A stretch of 64,000 nucleotides of DNA from Corbicula japonica (GCA_038501625.1 JAZAYU010000012.1:8990001-9054000), one strand, 5' to 3'. Counted from the first letter of the stretch, positions 24,501 to 34,022 are shown. The notes: generated by a model not told the origin, from the letters alone. Numbers and translations are program-made.

Positions 24501-27500
24501 TTGATGCACATGCGTAAACATGGTTAGTTTATGCATCATGTCAACATGCAGGCATATTTTCTGTTTCAGAACCCACCAATAAGCTAAACAGGCCAACAAT
24601 ACACATGTTAGTTTCTTTCAACTCTGTATTTCCATGCACCAGTCAGGATGGGTTTACTGGGTTTTCTGCTGGCGTGCAATTTACCTTCATTATAACATTC
24701 CTGACGGCCATGTATTTCTCAGTTATGTCCCCTGCCTCAGATAACGGAGCATCATAATCATAGCTTGTTGGAATCGCCATGAATGGAGGATATTCTGCCC
24801 CTTTGAAGGGAATAATTTTTTCTTTCAAAGTAAGAACTTTTTCTTTTTTCTTATATAGCAGACAGGTAAGTGGTTTTAAACCCTTAACTCCATGGGATAT
24901 GACTGTTAGCCCATAGGAAAAACAGTGTAGATCCTGAGCAGATGGCTTTGAGATTCGTTAGGTTTTTTTTTTTTTTTGGGCGTTCACTTTTTCGGCGTGT
25001 AAGCGTGGTGCTGGGCTTTTGGATAGGAGACCGCCATATTGCAGGCTCAGCACCTCCGACTTCGGATCTCCTTGCGGGTCCTCCTATACCGACACCCGCC
25101 GAATGGTCGTAATGCTAACCCTTAAACCCTGAGCGCCAAGGAGGGAAGCCATTACTACCATTTTTAAAGTCTTTGGTATGACCCGGCCGGGGATCAAACC
25201 CACGACCTCCCAGTCCGGAAGCGGACGCTCTACCTACTGAGCTAACCGGGCTGGTAGATTCATTAGGTTATACAGTACATTCCACTTAAATGAATGGCGT
25301 TTATTTGAATATTTAGCTTAATATAGTAGAATATTAAAACAGAAAACCATTTCTATGATAAATAATCTCTTTATTTGAATAGGTCACCGCGTGCATTTCG
25401 TTTATTAAGATAGCACTTTCCCACCTTACAACGACTTATGACGCTAATCCTACTTGAAATTCACACATTTCTGCCCCAAGGCAATGTACATTATCGGTAA
25501 ACTCGATAAATCTGTCATTGTTTATCACCTGTGTTACATAATGTCTTCCTTTGACTGGCACGCATAATGTGTTTACAGTATACATTTATAGCAATGACGT
25601 CACAAAATGGGTTTCCCCGCATAGAGAATTTTCATTTGTTTACGTTCATAAGATGATCATGTTTTCAGGAAACCAGGAAATTCCCGAATAAAAATAGATT
25701 AATCTTAAAATGAAAGAAATAGAAAAATATCTGTTCTTTTTCAAGAAATGTATGCAAATAACAAATAAACTGTACCATACTTGCTCGATAATTAGAATGT
25801 TAATTAGATCATGCAAACAAATCTAAATTTAGGATGGGTTTTATAATAACGTATTCGCAACATTTTGGCGCCCCAAGGGAGATAACAACTCTTCACAAAG
25901 AAAAGAAAGTGGTATAGTAATCGGATAAAGATCGTGAATTTCGGATACGAAAAGTTACGAAAGAAAATGAGTCGACTATGTCGACAAAACGGAAAATTAT
26001 TGAAACGGCGCAAAGTCGAAAGAATCAAACGTATATACAGCGCATTTACATAGTATTGGTTATCTTCAAACCGGATTTTATTGAACATGATGATACAGAT
26101 ATATTACTGAGCGCATTACCCCAACCACCACTGACGAAACTGAGAATTTGTAAGCTCCGTATATAATGATACTCCGGTTAATTGAATTGAGGATCCTGAC
26201 AAATAGACTATTCAAATAAGCAAATTCTACTGTATCTGACCAAAAAAGTGACCAGTGCAGATCCAGATCAGATGGCATGGATGACACACATATAATTATG
26301 GAGTAAGGGGTTTAAACACCATACTTGCAGTGATAAATATTCTCTTCTTGAACTTGTGTTGCTTCACTAGTTATGCACCTATCTCACTGTTTTTCCCTTT
26401 ATACAAGGGCAATTGAATTAACCAAAGAACCTTTAGATATTAAAGAATACATGTATTTAGTAGTCTATATACCCAGTACCAACTTCCATGTTTGTTAAAA
26501 AATTTAGGCAAGATATGGACACTACTTCATATTGAACTTCTATCAACAACAAGCACCACTTAGTTAAAATCTCTTGCTTTTACACCTCAAGCCCCATCTT
26601 TTTGGAAGCAAATCTCTCATATAACTGAGATAAAAAAATTCAGAGGCAAGGAGGAGTTTAATATCTTACCATTCCAGAAGCCAAAGTTAGTACCACCTTC
26701 AAACATATACCTACAAAAACAGAACAACAAAGATAATGAGGTACATGTATAAATATTTACACTTAAATTCATCCTCTATGTCTTATTTAAGTAACAAATC
26801 ATAATTCCTGGTGGTAGAAAATGTGACGTATTACTTAAAGAGTCTTGGCTCAGTTGTTGTTGTTGTTACTTTCCAGTTTTATGTCCCTCCCGCCTCCTAA
26901 CGAGGACATTATGGTGTGGACATACCAGCTTTCCATGGTGGAGGAAGATCCCAGGTGCCCCTCCGGGCAATTTTCAGGCCCAAGTGGGCACCTGGGTAGA
27001 ACCACCGACGTTCCGCAAGCTAGCTGGTTAGCTTCCTCACATGAAAGATCTTGACCCTGGTGGTTCTCGAACTCACAGCAGTGAAGGGCAAGTGATTCTC
27101 AGTCTGAAACCTTAACCACTCGGCCACGGACGCCCCGTCTTGGCTCAGTAAAAGCCGCAAACAATTTATTGGACTGTGCACAATGTTTTGACATGCGATG
27201 TTGACGGCCAAGCAAGTTTTGCCACATGTTGCTGCGAAAAGCATGCCAACATTCACTTCGTCATCAACGTTGCTGTTCTAACAGTTATATCATGAATTCT
27301 TTTGAAATTTATTAATTCTTCTGTATTAATGTGAGTATTTATCAGTGTAAATATAAGGATTAAATCTATATTTGATGTTTTTCATTTCGGTATGAAAAAC
27401 AGTTAAATTTTTTAAAGTAAATGAAAACCATTAAATATGGATTCAATGTACATGCCTAACAGGCTTTGAGAGAAAACCAGTTACTTCTCTATCTGACTAG

Positions 27501-30500
27501 GGTATAAAGCCTAACATGACGAGTATTACAATGGATAGAAGTTTGACTGTAAAGGTGCACAAGCTTATTTTAAACTCTCTAGCTTTCTTTGTATGTAATG
27601 TCTGACATAAACAAGCATCAGTGTATCCTATTCAAAAGCTCAAAAATGCTTAAAATCAGGTTATCTGACTTTTATCAAGCATTAAGACTGCTTTGGGTGT
27701 AATTTCTTTCTTTGTCAATACGGATTTTCAAAATCTCCACCTGTTTTTATGAAAATCTACCACGAAGACAAAAAAAAGTTCACAGGTATGCTTCATTTTA
27801 AACATCCCCTAGCCTTTATGTTAGATTTAATCACAGTGACATGCAACATCAAATACAACTCTTTCTCCTGATTAACCCTTTACTCCATATAGACACACAT
27901 TTTTATGCATGTGCGAACAGTGTAGATCCAAATCAGCCAGCACATCTGTGTCATCCAATCAGAATTCTGCACTGGTCACATCTTAGTCAGAAATAACCTA
28001 ATAAATCTATAAGCTGACAGTGTCAATTCTTATCAGATGGCACGGATCAACACAGGCCGTACACTCGTAAAAAGGCGTATATATGAAGGTTTAAACTTAC
28101 ATGTTAACATTAGCTCCCAGGGCCAGCATGAGATCTAGACTTTTAGCAACAGCCTCAGTGGGCACCGTAGAGTGGTTCTGTCCCCAGTGATCAAGCCAAC
28201 CCGTGTAATATTCTGAATTTACCTGTAATGTACAAAGAACAATCATAATATCAGAAAAACAGTGGTCTAGGGGTAGTGTCGGACTACAGATCTGGAGACT
28301 GCGGGTTGGAAACCCACCAGGGATGAGATTCATCTGCAATTTCCCCAATCCACATTCAGCACTGAAGTACTGGTTGACAACCCAGGAAGCAGTAATCAAG
28401 GGTGGTTAATATAAGCTGGAATAACTTGTCTCACAATCGTTGTAAAATAAATAAGTTTAAACTAACAATCATAACTCGGACCTTAGCAATCTGATTGGAT
28501 GAAACAAGGCACAGGCCCAAGGCATTTTTGTAACACTGGGCTTGGATTTCATACTGAAGACATAGTTTGAGATAACAATAACATTTTAATTAACACGTAC
28601 ACTGTAGATGTCATGGGTAAAAGTTGTTGATTTATGGATCATAATTTTGGTAAAATATATCTCAATAAGAAAGACCATCCATTTCATTTGTAATTTTAAT
28701 ATTACACAAAAAAAATCAAATTACAAACAAATGCATGTCCTCACTAGTACCCTCTCAGGCATATTTCAACCAAACTTTATAAATAAAATAAACAGACTAA
28801 GTGTACTAGATGAAGGCTTAAGATCATAAAACTGCATTTTGATACCAGTCTCAAATATCAAGCATCTAATTGGCTGAAATGGAGACTTGATGCTTGAGAT
28901 TTGAGACCAATTTACATTTTATGATCTTGGACAGAGAATGATGTGATGTCATACAGCTTGTATGATGTCACCAAGACTATAGAATGGTCAGTTTGTCTCG
29001 TGACTACTATTTATTTAGACTTAATACTGTACTGAGGTTACCACACTGTTTGATCTCACACTGCTTAATTTGTTTAGGTTAACTAACCCTCTACTCCATA
29101 TATAAAGGTTTAATTGCATGTGTAAACAGTGTAGATCCAGATCAGATGGCACAGATGTGCTGGCCAATTTGGATCAACACTGTTTGCCCATTAATAACAG
29201 CCATAACCCATGGAATTAAGGTTAAATATACAAAATTAATACAGGTGTATGTTTTCTTCATACAGAGGAAGGCAATATCATTCAAAATAATAGTTATATT
29301 CTTTAACGAAAAAACTGAGTAAATTCTCTTTTTTTAAATCTCAATCTTTTCTTACCAGAGGACCTTTGGGCTCCTTGTGTCTTTGTATGGCAAAGTTCTT
29401 TTCAGGTGAATCTATAACAATAAATAAAGCCACATATCATACATGAACTAGGTGTTCAGTTAAAAACTTGTGTCACCCTGGGTTAATTTGTCACAATATA
29501 ATTTGAAAATTTGATGAAAAAATTTTAAGAAATGGCAAAGTTAAAGCCAATGTTTAGTTTTCGTGACAGACGGATGGACCAACTGACGGAAAAAGCCAAC
29601 CTTATGTATGGCCTTTTCTCCTAAAGAGAGACACAAAAATTATATGACTTGTGTTATATTTTCATAAAAAACCCACAAACAATTGATGTATTTCTTAACC
29701 ACTGACATTACTATTTATAAGCAAATATTTTTCAAAACAGTTTTACCAACTCCAAAGGACAAATAGATCTTAACTTTAAATACAGATCCTGATAATAATT
29801 TACCATCAATAATCAAGTAAATCTGAAGACTGCAGAAGATAAGCATCGTCGTTTTGATCATATGAGAAGACTGACCATTCTCTGTTTTGTTGGAGAGGCT
29901 GTGTTTTATGGACAATGGCTATTCCTGATATGCATATTTTTTTTTTTCAATTTCAACTTAAATGAAGTACAATGCACTGTGTTATCATCAGTTCTAAACA
30001 GTTCTAAACTGAATCAAGCATAGGGGATAAACAGAAAATTTCAGTTAACCCTTTCCTCCACATATACACATTTTATCGGATGGGTGACCAGAATGGATCC
30101 AGATCAGCCATCTGATCAGGATCTACACTGTTCACTTTTTGGTCATAAAAAACCCAACAAATAAAAAGTGGAAAGTGCAGATCCTGATCAGAAGGCATGG
30201 ATCTGCCAGCTGAATCTACACTGTCCGGCGATGCCATAAAGGCATATATATCACGGAAAGGGTTGATAGTTACATGTAACCCCAAAGTCAACAGTAACAT
30301 AGACTCCAGGAATAGTCCCACACTTGAGGTAGCCATCACCATCCCCGTCAGTGGTAAACAGAACCACATCATTGCCTAGCAATGACCAGGTAAGATCACG
30401 CAGGGTGGTCAGATAACCATAGTCACATGCTGGATAACTTCCGTACTCATTCTCTATCTGAAAATATTATACGAGGCTGCAGTTTAGATTTCAGCTCCCT

Positions 30501-33500
30501 GTGCAATATTTACACTCTTGAAACATGATGATGACAGAGTTATCCATTGATTTTGTTGAGGTTTAATGCTATCTGTGGTACCAATCAACTTCGTGGAAAG
30601 TCATTGCACAGTCACCAAGAAATTTTATAAAATTTCACTGGGTCTGATTTTATGCATTTTCTCGAGTAAAATATATGCACAAATCAAGAAATATTTGCAG
30701 ACATTGTTAAAGGACAATCATTCTATAAAAGGGTCAAGAAAGTTTATACCGGCACTCTACCTCTGGACCACAGTTCGTCCAAGAAACTTTAATTATAGTC
30801 AACAAATACCATGTAAGAAGTTATACAATTATTTCTCCTGAAAATGATAATGTATATTTTCTGTGTGGATGAGGATTATTTTGTTCAGGGTACCTGTATT
30901 GTAATGATAGGTCCTCCATTCTTGTAAAGAAGAGGTTCAAGTACAGAGTACAGTTTTCTGAGCCAATTCTTTACTGCATTCACATAATCTGAAAATATCA
31001 AAGATAACTCTATAATATTTGAACTGGTTAAAATATACTTTTACGATTCCACTAGCTGCTAAATCTGGTTATTTATGACCCATTTTTAAAGGATTCTGTC
31101 AATTTAAAGCCAAAATGAGGAATGACCCATAAGGGTCAAAATGAGGGGTTTTTAAAATTTAAAGAGTCAAAGGGTTATCTATATGTATATATCTTTATCT
31201 ATATATAGGTCACAGGAACCCCTGACTTTAAGGACAGCTTCGAGCAAATAATCCACGATTTTAATACAACCTTTTTATACACGCTACTGCTCAAAATACA
31301 AAAGCACAACATGAAGATGGAAATGACAGGACTTGAACCTGAAAAACATTACAATGTTTTGCATTGTAGATAGCTATTATATCCATAAGAAAATAATGTA
31401 GATCCAGATCGGTTGCACATCCATGCTGTCTGATCAGGATTTACACTTAAACCTTTTTTATTCATTCAATATGTTAGTTCTGACCATAAGCGAAGAGTGT
31501 ATATCAGATCCTAATCAGACCATGTGCCAGATGATCTGAATTTACAATGTTCATACATGCAATAAAACTCATATAAATGGATTTAAAGGCTAAAGAATAA
31601 CTTACTAGGATCAGATGTTCTCACTTTCATGTTGTCGTATTTCAACAACCAGGCAGGAAGTCCACCCTGTAACACAAAAAGTATACATTAAGTTTTACTC
31701 ACTTAAACATTTATATAATATAATAGGGTTTTATTCTTTCAACCTTTTAACCCTTTCCCGTACAGATACACCTTTATTGCTAGGGCGAACAGTTTAGATC
31801 CAGATCAGCCGGCACATCCGTGCCGTCTGATCAGGATCTAAACTGTTCGCTTTTTGATTTGTTCGATTATTTCTGACCAAAATGCGACCAACGCAGATCC
31901 TGATCAGATGGCACGGATGTGCCGGCTGATCTGGATCTACACTGGTCGCACATGCGTAAAAATGCGTATATATCCAGGAATGGGTTAACCCTTTGAGCCT
32001 TTTTACATGTGTGCTACACGTAGTGAAAATCCAGATCAGCCAGCACATCTGCGCCGTCAGATTAAGATCTGCACTGTTTGCTTTTTGGTCAGAAATAACA
32101 TAATACAACAAAAAGCGAAAATGCAGATCGTGATCTGACGGCATGGATGTGCTGGTCTGAATCTACACTATTGGCTCATGCCATAAAGGCATGTTTATGG
32201 AGGAGAGGGTTAGCGCTAAGCTAGGTTTATGTAACATTTGCAACCAGCGTTAACCCATATCAGCCTGCACATTGGCACAGTTTGAAAAAAGTCGACAATA
32301 CTTCCCATTTCACATTTTCCTCCATATATAAACCTTTTTATGCGTGTGCGACCAGAGAAGATCCAGATCAGCCGGCGCATCTGTGTCTTCTGATCAGGAT
32401 CTGCACTGGTCACTTATTCGGTCAGACATAACCCAATAAATCAAAATGCGAACAATGCAGATCCAGATCAGATCGCATGAGATGGTATAAATGGAGGAAA
32501 AGGTTAATTGAACATATGAAATAAAATTAGACAATGGTGTAATTCACAAAGAAATACAGTTCAACCTCTGTAAGGGTCATCTGTATTTAGAAGCCTTTTG
32601 TAAAAAGAAGCCAGAACTGCTTGGCAGTTCACAGATGTCCAAACAGTTTAGATGTGCCAGCTTATCTGGATCCACACTGTGCCCAAGGTTATAAAACTGA
32701 GCATGGAAACCAATCTCAAATCTCAAGCATCTGATTGGCTGAAATGGCGACCAGTCGCCATTTCAGCCAATCAGATGCTTGAGATTTGAGACTGGTTTCC
32801 AATCTCAGTTTTATAACCTTCAGCCCTGGTAAAAGCACTATCCCATGTAGTAAAGGGTTAAGTTCTAAAATATACAACTTTAAACAAAGAGATATCTTCA
32901 TTGTCATTCCTGATATTACCTCTACAGTAAACCCATTACTCCATATATACACATGTTTATGTCTGATCAGGACCTGCACTTTTGACATTTTGGTCAGAAA
33001 TAACCTAGTTAAAAAATATGGATGTGATGACAGATCTTGATCTACATTTTTCCCCCATCCCCAATGTGTATCTATGAAGTAAAAGGTTATATCAATGAAC
33101 AACTTTAATTCCTTTACACCCAGAGGCCAGTTTTGATCCAGATCAGCTCACCTCTGTCTGGATTTACAATATTTGACCATAGAACAAAAGCAGTATCCAT
33201 TGCATAAAGACTGACTTACAAACTCCCATTCTGCACAGATGTATGGTCCTGGCCGTAACACTACTGCCAAGTTGTATGAGTGAGCAGTCTTTAGGAATGT
33301 CACAATATCTTGTTGTCCCTCAAAATTGAACTCCCCCTGCTTTGGTTCATGTGCATTCCATGGCACATAACTGAAACATGCAAGAACAAAATGTATACAA
33401 GTAGAAAGGGTGAAAAATACAACTGTTTCATTTAAAGATTTATTGGCATTTAGTCCAATTTTTAGCTTACAAGCTAGGACATGTTTTAACACTACTGAAA

Positions 33501-34022
33501 TAAATTTGCTCCAGCAGTAAAACAAGGCATAAAATAATATCAATGGAAATTAAATTTTAATGCCAACATAGATGTGAAACATTTTTTTAGAGAATTGTAC
33601 AATTATTCAGTGTTGGAATGCAACAGCAAAGTTCCAGATTAGCTGGTACATTTTATGCCATCTGATCAGGATCTACAGTGTTTGCTTTTAGATTTATAAG
33701 GTTATATCTGATCAAGAGGCAAACAGTGTAGATCCAGATCAGATGGCACAAATGCTGATGATGCAAAATTATAAAAGGCTATTCAAACATTCACAAAGTG
33801 TTGCATCCATCCTCAAACAAAAACATCTTGCTTATTTTTGAAACTATATGTATCAGCTTACGTCTGAATAGCATTTAACCCCGCAGCAGCCATTTTGTGA
33901 AGTCTGTCGTCCCAGTACTGATGTGGCACACGGGTGTAATGGATACTTCCAGATATATAGCGGAATGGTTGACCATCTTTTACAAAAGTGTCGTGGTCAT
34001 AATCAATCAAAAAGGTATGATT
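12180..34022 (-). CDS. GLB1L: Beta-galactosidase, glycoside hydrolase family 35 (GLB1/GLB1L type)
   Basis: Removes terminal beta-galactose from glycans, in the lysosome or outside the cell. Exons in order: 34022-33862, 33370-33220, 31666-31606, 30988-30894, 30457-30274, 29411-29356, 28222-28101, 26710-26670, then either 24800-24685 or 23030-22918, then 19071-19000, 17275-17190, 16273-16157, 14405-14268, 13361-13107, 12554-12180. Seen: [59 protein letters not shown] (Glu of NEYG is the acid/base), [19 protein letters not shown] (Glu of NSEY is the nucleophile), [24 protein letters not shown], then the C-terminal jelly-roll domains ending [16 protein letters not shown]. Phases agree throughout except at 17190-17275. 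Total about 675 residues, near the family's usual length; the signal-peptide exon upstream was not found. The C-terminal half looks closer to GLB1L than GLB1, but the subtype is uncertain. Confidence 0.93.
12851..13084. mobile_element. TTAA MITE family A in galactosidase intron
   Basis: Ends 'ggagtaaagggttaa'. Its right end is about 22 bp from the donor of the exon ending at 13107. Confidence 0.87.
13847..14032. mobile_element. TA-flanked MITE, copy 1
   Basis: About 186 bp. Left end TACCGTCATTGTTCGAATAT; right end is its near complement, with about 29-bp inverted ends (two or three mismatches) running into AAGCCGCAC. TA target as in Tc1/mariner or pogo-type elements. The interior repeats 'tataagc.gcac'. 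Confidence 0.88.
14033..14256. mobile_element. TTAA MITE family A next to a splice donor
   Basis: Follows the TA element ending at 14032 and ends about 12 bp from the donor at 14267 of the exon 14268-14405. Confidence 0.82.
14517..14702. mobile_element. TA-flanked MITE, copy 2
   Basis: Same family and orientation as 13847-14032, with roughly a dozen differences; it lies 111 bp past the exon 14268-14405. Confidence 0.88.
14930..16113. mobile_element. TTAA MITE family A, split by another element
   Basis: The left part is about 14930-15005 ('agcgaccagtgtagatccag'). A right end 'ggaggaaagggttaa' is at 16099-16113, with the long-inverted-repeat element between. That both ends belong to one copy is inference. 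Confidence 0.5.
15138..16092. mobile_element. DNA element with ~100-bp inverted repeats
   Basis: Left arm about 15138-15245 and right arm about 15970-16092 are inverted copies (ATATATCCTTTCC, CGTGACAAAATTTTGACTTC, CGAAACGTATTTAAACG). The left arm lacks about 30 bp present in the right. Each arm holds two related sub-repeats ending TTTAAACGT. No transposase seen. A related left-arm fragment is at about 46725-46770. Confidence 0.75.
16308..16376. mobile_element. Foldback MITE family B, half copy
   Basis: Only one arm is present (from GGGCCCGAGATCATAAAACT to CTGATTGGCTGAAATGG). It starts about 35 bp upstream of the galactosidase exon acceptor at 16274. Confidence 0.85.
16827..16976. mobile_element. 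Foldback MITE family B, 'ATAATCTT' subtype
   Basis: Palindrome with ends GGCCTCAAGATTATAAAAC / ATAATCTTCAGCCC; the centre is GGAGACTTGTCTCC. Confidence 0.88.
17190..17275 (-). CDS. GLB1L: Galactosidase exon with apparent 2-bp insertion
   Basis: Phase-0 acceptor (TTTACAG) and a phase-0 next exon (YYGFMLYG) need a length divisible by 3, but the exon is 86 bp. Read from the acceptor it gives [18 protein letters not shown] and then STQ-stop. Dropping one TC of the TCTC at about 17218-17223 restores [10 protein letters not shown], which fits the 'SLYP' region of GLB1. Either a disabling indel, a sequence error, or an undetected splice variant. Confidence 0.75.
17661..17806. mobile_element. Foldback MITE family B, 'GGTTATAAAACTGAG' subtype
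   Basis: Almost perfect palindrome, ends GGGTTGAAGGTTATAAAACT / TTATAACCTTGGGC; the centre is GGCGACTGGTCGCC. Confidence 0.9.
17868..18505. mobile_element. Possible non-autonomous element with short inverted ends
   Basis: Bounded by 'ccaggcctgcc' and 'ggcaggcatg' and flanked by 'taaca' on both sides. It contains three 'tctc(a/c)ggat' repeats and short CAT/CAA trinucleotide runs (18346-18440). The boundaries are a guess. Confidence 0.4.
19430..21725. repeat. Composite repeat with two tandem arrays
   Basis: Starts near 'gtgtccataggacacggatg' and has array ends 'catggcgggggcataaaa' (21541) and 'gtggcggcataaaaatc' (21714). About 19640-20590: seven units of ~145 bp (gaacatttgtgccaag recurring at 19662, 19807, 19951, 20096, 20234, 20380, 20525). 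About 20790-21490: four units of ~172 bp (actcctattaaaactaatg). A 'ggacggacggacggag' run follows. It fills most of a galactosidase intron. I recall such sequences as common in bivalve genomes; class unknown. Confidence 0.85.
21789..21892. mobile_element. Foldback MITE family B, one arm shortened
   Basis: Left arm lacks the segment between GGAAACC and AGTCGCC; the right arm is full. Confidence 0.85.
22078..22322. mobile_element. TTAA MITE family A
   Basis: Full length; TTAA at 22319-22322. Confidence 0.87.
22599..22840. mobile_element. TTAA MITE family A, downstream of alternative exon
   Basis: Full length; ends 78 bp from the donor of the exon 22918-23030. TTAA at 22837-22840. Confidence 0.87.
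22918..23030 (-). CDS. GLB1L: Galactosidase alternative exon A
   Basis: Acceptor TTTAG, donor GTAACA; 113 bp. It encodes 37 residues, [20 protein letters not shown] then [17 protein letters not shown], after completing the Gly codon of FWNG. Same start and end phase as exon B at 24685-24800. Family A MITEs lie 30 bp before its acceptor and 78 bp after its donor. Confidence 0.9.
23061..23303. mobile_element. TTAA MITE family A, at the acceptor of alternative exon
   Basis: TTAA at 23061-23064 and 23300-23303. Its left end is 30 bp from the acceptor of the exon 22918-23030, where the branch point would be expected. Confidence 0.9.
23509..23653. mobile_element. Foldback MITE family B, full copy
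   Basis: Nearly perfect palindrome about 480 bp upstream (transcript sense) of the alternative exon at 22918-23030. Confidence 0.9.
24306..24525. mobile_element. TTAA MITE family A, downstream of second alternative exon
   Basis: 'accctttcctcaatagatc' start; the last ~20 bp have degenerated. Confidence 0.78.
24685..24800 (-). CDS. GLB1L: Galactosidase alternative exon B
   Basis: Acceptor TTCAAAG, donor GTAAAT; 116 bp, 38 residues: [20 protein letters not shown] then [19 protein letters not shown] paralogue of exon A at the same place in the protein. Each exon alone keeps the frame (both 2 mod 3). B followed by A shifts the frame: A would then be read as VLTTRFN... and ends in TAA within the exon. 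Confidence 0.9.
24965..25255 (-). mobile_element. tRNA-derived SINE with target duplication
   Basis: On the minus strand it begins with a tRNA-like head: A box GGTTAGCTCAGTAGG, B box GGGTTTGATCCCC, in a cloverleaf-like order. A ~220-bp body and a poly(A) tail (the T run at 24963-24978) follow. Flanked by 'agattc(g/a)ttaggtt' at 24951-24964 and 25256-25269, a 14-bp target duplication with one mismatch. Confidence 0.9.
25273..26232. mobile_element. pogo/Tigger-like DNA transposon remnant
   Basis: 960 bp flanked by TA (25271-25272, 26233-26234). Ends CAGTACATTCCACTTAAATG and, inverted, CAGTAGAATTTGCTTATTTG. A plus-strand ORF from 25978 starts [15 protein letters not shown], which recalls the N-terminus of pogo-type transposases but is far too short to be active. 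Confidence 0.7.
26855..27136 (-). mobile_element. tRNA(Ser/Leu)-like SINE with perfect 13-bp target duplication
   Basis: Flanked by 'gtcttggctcagt' at 26842-26854 and 27137-27149. The minus-strand head has GTGGCCGAGTGGTTAAGG (A box) and GAGTTCGAGAACC (B box); the tail is (AAC)n, seen as gttgttgttgtt on the plus strand. Confidence 0.9.
27872..28094. mobile_element. TTAA MITE family A touching a splice donor
   Basis: TTAA at 27872-27875 and 28091-28094. The second TTAA directly follows the GTAAGT donor (28100-28095, minus) of the exon 28101-28222, so the element sits at intron position +7. Confidence 0.9.
28258..28405 (+). mobile_element. Third tRNA-derived SINE family, plus copy
   Basis: Head 'cagtggtctaggggtagtgt' with 'gggttggaaaccc' as B-box region, then a body 'gatgagattc...tgaagtactggttgacaacc'. 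Lies about 36 bp upstream (transcript sense) of the exon 28101-28222. Confidence 0.75.
28815..28933. mobile_element. Foldback MITE family B, centre deleted
   Basis: Both outer ends are present; the central CAGTCGCC part and part of one arm are missing. Confidence 0.82.
29079..29225. mobile_element. TTAA MITE family A, internally deleted (147 bp)
   Basis: TTAA at both ends (29079-29082, 29222-29225); most of one half is missing. Confidence 0.82.
29440..29645. repeat. Diverged repeat with 'cagacggatgg' end
   Basis: 'cttgtgtcaccctgggtt' start and a 'gacagacggatggaccaact' end resemble the composite repeat at 19430-21725; a degenerate single unit. Confidence 0.45.
29883..29942 (+). mobile_element. 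Short RT-element 3' end fragment
   Basis: 'ggagaggctgtgtttt' then 'ctattcctgatatgcatatt' resembles the last 60 bp of the copies at 61185 and 63625, followed by a T run. Confidence 0.6.
30045..30265. mobile_element. TTAA MITE family A touching a splice donor
   Basis: TTAA at 30045 and TTGA at 30262-30265. It starts at about +8 of the intron whose donor is at 30273. Confidence 0.87.
31371..31595. mobile_element. TTAA MITE family A, diverged, near a splice donor
   Basis: Ends about 10 bp from the donor at 31605; the terminal TTAA has decayed. Confidence 0.72.
31747..31988. mobile_element. TTAA MITE family A, best-preserved copy
   Basis: TTAA at 31747-31750 and 31985-31988; the arms are almost perfectly complementary. 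Confidence 0.93.
31985..32212. mobile_element. TTAA MITE family A, tandem with the previous copy
   Basis: Shares the TTAA at 31985-31988 with its neighbour; the other end is TTAG. Confidence 0.88.
32316..32507. mobile_element. TTAA MITE family A, shortened
   Basis: TTAA at 32504-32507; part of the second half is deleted. Confidence 0.82.
32640..32861. mobile_element. TTAA MITE family A remnant around a family B insertion
   Basis: Remnants at 32640-32680 and 32828-32861 with a terminal TTAA at 32858. Confidence 0.7.
32681..32827. mobile_element. Foldback MITE family B inserted into a family A copy
   Basis: Complete palindrome. Family A sequence stops at 32680 ('tccacactgt') and resumes after 32827 ('taaaagcac...gggttaag'), so B inserted into A. 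Confidence 0.85.
32926..33090. mobile_element. TTAA MITE family A, shortened
   Basis: 'acccattactccatatatac' start and 'gaagtaaaaggtta' end; about 70 bp missing inside. Confidence 0.78.
33600..33768. mobile_element. TTAA MITE family A, ends lost
   Basis: Central part only, with 'ctgatcaggatctacagtg' and 'gtagatccagatcagatgg'. Confidence 0.72.

Larger units (their letters stand above)
24876..26314. mobile_element. TTAA MITE family A carrying two nested insertions
   Basis: Family A sequence occupies 24876-24964, 25256-25272 and 26233-26314. A tRNA-type SINE (24965-25255) and a TA-flanked DNA transposon (25273-26232) interrupt it. Removing both rebuilds the family A order 'gattcattaggttat' + 'atctgacc'. 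Confidence 0.85.

Noticed and set aside
25190..25253. tRNA gene on the minus strand
   Set aside because: The head is fused to a SINE body with poly(A) and flanked by a target duplication; similar for 26855-27136 and 61757-62099.
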